The position numbers were made by a program, and so were the translations under genes. A DNA stretch of 64,000 nt from Noviherbaspirillum sp. UKPF54 (lineage in GTDB: Bacteria; Pseudomonadota; Gammaproteobacteria; Burkholderiales; Burkholderiaceae_D). The DNA lies in NCBI RefSeq assembly GCF_007874125.1, contig NZ_CP040128.1:2542001-2606000 (forward strand). The letters run 5' to 3'. How positions within the stretch are numbered: the stretch's first letter is position 1; every line of letters begins with the position of its first letter. Under the pieces are notes generated by a model. The model saw nothing but the letters and a program-made list of their open reading frames with translations. It was not told the origin of the DNA and made no database searches. This document shows, piece by piece, positions 62,978 to 64,000 of this stretch.

Positions 62978-64000
62978 TTACAGCGTTACCGGATTCGGCT
63001 TGTTCGGATTGATGCCGTACTTGGCAATCGCCTGCGCCACGACGTCGGCCTTGATGGTGCCGTCTTCGGCCAGCGCCTTGAGCGCGGCGACCGTCACATA
63101 ATGCCGGTCGACCTCGAAGAACTCGCGCAGCTTGGCGCGGGTGTCGGAGCGGCCGAAACCGTCGGTGCCCAGCACCTTGTAGGTGCGGCCCTTCGGCATG
63201 AAGCCGCGGACCTGCTCGGCGAAAGTGCGCATGTAGTCGCTCGACGCGATGACCGGGCCGGTCGTGCCCTGCAACAGCTTCGTCACGTGGGCGACGCGCG
63301 GCGTTTCGGTCGGGTGCAGCAGGTTCCAGCGCTCCACGTCCTGGCCGTCGCGCGCCAGCAGCGTGAACGAAGGCGCGGACCAGATGTCGGCGGCGATGCC
63401 CCAGTCGTTCTGCAACAGCGCGGCGGCTTCGATCACTTCGCGCAGGATGGTGCCGGAGCCCATCAGCTGCACACGCTGCTTGGCGGATTTATCACCCTCC
63501 TGCAGCAGATACATGCCCTTCAGGATGTCCTGTTCGGTGCCTTCCTTCAGGCCAGGATGGCTGTAGTTCTCGTTCATCACGGTGATGTAGTAGAACACGT
63601 CCTCCTGCTTTTCGACCATGCGCGTCAAGCCGTCGTGCATGATGACCGCCAGTTCATGCGCGAAGGTCGGATCGTACGGCAGGCAGTTCGGGATGGTCGA
63701 GGCCAGGATGTGGCTGTGGCCGTCCTCGTGCTGCAGGCCCTCGCCGTTCAGGGTCGTGCGTCCCGCCGTACCGCCCAGGATGAAGCCGCGCGCGCGCATG
63801 TCGCCCGCCGCCCACGCCAGGTCGCCAAAGCGCTGGAAGCCGAACATCGAGTAGTAGATATAGAACGGGATCATCACGCGGTTGCTGGACGAGTACGACG
63901 TCGCCGCGGCGATCCACGAACTCATGCCGCCCGCCTCGTTGATCCCTTCCTGCAGGATCTGGCCGGACTTGTCCTCGCGGTAGTACATCACCTGATCGCG
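62978..64000 (-). CDS. aceE: Pyruvate dehydrogenase E1, homodimeric type (C-terminal part, cut by window edge)
   Basis: The minus strand is open from the stop at 62978 to the window edge, about 340 residues of the C-terminal part. It contains GINEAGGMSSWIAAATSY, MIPFYIYYSMFGFQRFGDL, GTAGRTTLNGEGLQHEDGHSH and the end KADVVAQAIAKYGINPNKPNPVTL, all typical of AceE-type E1 (about 890 residues). It decarboxylates pyruvate with thiamine diphosphate and reductively acetylates the E2 lipoyl group. It is the first gene of the operon; the promoter and any regulator lie beyond the window. Confidence 0.97.
   Translation of the reverse strand, partial: RDQVMYYREDKSGQILQEGINEAGGMSSWIAAATSYSSSNRVMIPFYIYYSMFGFQRFGDLAWAAGDMRARGFILGGTAGRTTLNGEGLQHEDGHSHILASTIPNCLPYDPTFAHELAVIMHDGLTRMVEKQEDVFYYITVMNENYSHPGLKEGTEQDILKGMYLLQEGDKSAKQRVQLMGSGTILREVIEAAALLQNDWGIAADIWSAPSFTLLARDGQDVERWNLLHPTETPRVAHVTKLLQGTTGPVIASSDYMRTFAEQVRGFMPKGRTYKVLGTDGFGRSDTRAKLREFFEVDRHYVTVAALKALAEDGTIKADVVAQAIAKYGINPNKPNPVTL

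Overview
The window is chromosomal DNA of a betaproteobacterium of the order Burkholderiales, most likely family Oxalobacteraceae (Herbaspirillum, Noviherbaspirillum or Massilia relatives). This rests on GC-rich coding bias, a homodimeric-type aceE with aceF and a lipoyl-fused lpdA, a Burkholderiales-type porin ending in VGVRHTF, ParC with the GDQSVYDAL variant, a Gcr-type 'recombinase' and a betaproteobacterial argD. The family is an inference from remembered protein types, not from a search. There is no prophage, insertion sequence, CRISPR array or rRNA; the region looks like core plus ordinary accessory chromosome.

Layout. 1-4.0 kb: Gcr membrane protein (cut by the window edge), divergent from a MoxR ATPase/VWA pair, then a degenerate receiver protein. 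4.3-9.4 kb: parE, a lytic transglycosylase and parC. 9.6-15.6 kb: on the minus strand a threonine dehydratase-like enzyme, LysE and EamA exporters, a RidA-type deaminase and an aminotransferase, divergent from a MocR-type regulator. 15.6-24.8 kb: a four-gene tripartite RND efflux operon (mdtABC/muxABC-opmB type). 25.1-27.0 kb: htpG behind a sigma-32-like promoter. 27.1-30.1 kb: hydrolase, DUF1330 and hotdog genes controlled by a divergent TetR regulator, then a DNA-deoxyinosine glycosylase. 30.1-42.2 kb: a LuxR-type response regulator with a 7TM sensor kinase, a spermidine-synthase-like protein, a GspE/PulE ATPase, tRNA-Lys, a large PAS/GAF sensor kinase, a single-domain response regulator and a REC-REC-PAS-PAS-GGDEF-EAL protein. 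42.4-46.2 kb: tRNA-Thr, arfB, a chemoreceptor and two 5-hydroxyisourate hydrolases (one cytoplasmic, one Tat-exported). 46.8-52.3 kb: a porin, a giant NHL-repeat lipoprotein and a second lipoprotein. 52.3-55.5 kb: a copper module (copZ, cueR, copA) with two CueR operators. 55.6-64 kb: an epimerase-like gene, an AscD-type ferredoxin reductase, an argD-like aminotransferase behind an apparent arginine-codon leader peptide and terminator, and the pyruvate dehydrogenase operon aceE-aceF-(HslV-like Ntn hydrolase)-lpdA.

The most interesting signals are: (i) the likely leaderless 22-codon ORF with three consecutive Arg codons and an intrinsic terminator between a strong promoter and argD, which looks like an arginine attenuator; (ii) a proteasome/HslV-like Ntn hydrolase embedded in the pyruvate dehydrogenase operon; (iii) the MocR-dehydratase-exporter-RidA cluster with a direct-repeat operator; (iv) overlapping divergent promoters and palindromes in front of the TetR gene; (v) two tandem HIU hydrolases for two compartments. 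Many start codons were reassigned on ribosome-binding-site and family grounds, as stated in the entries.
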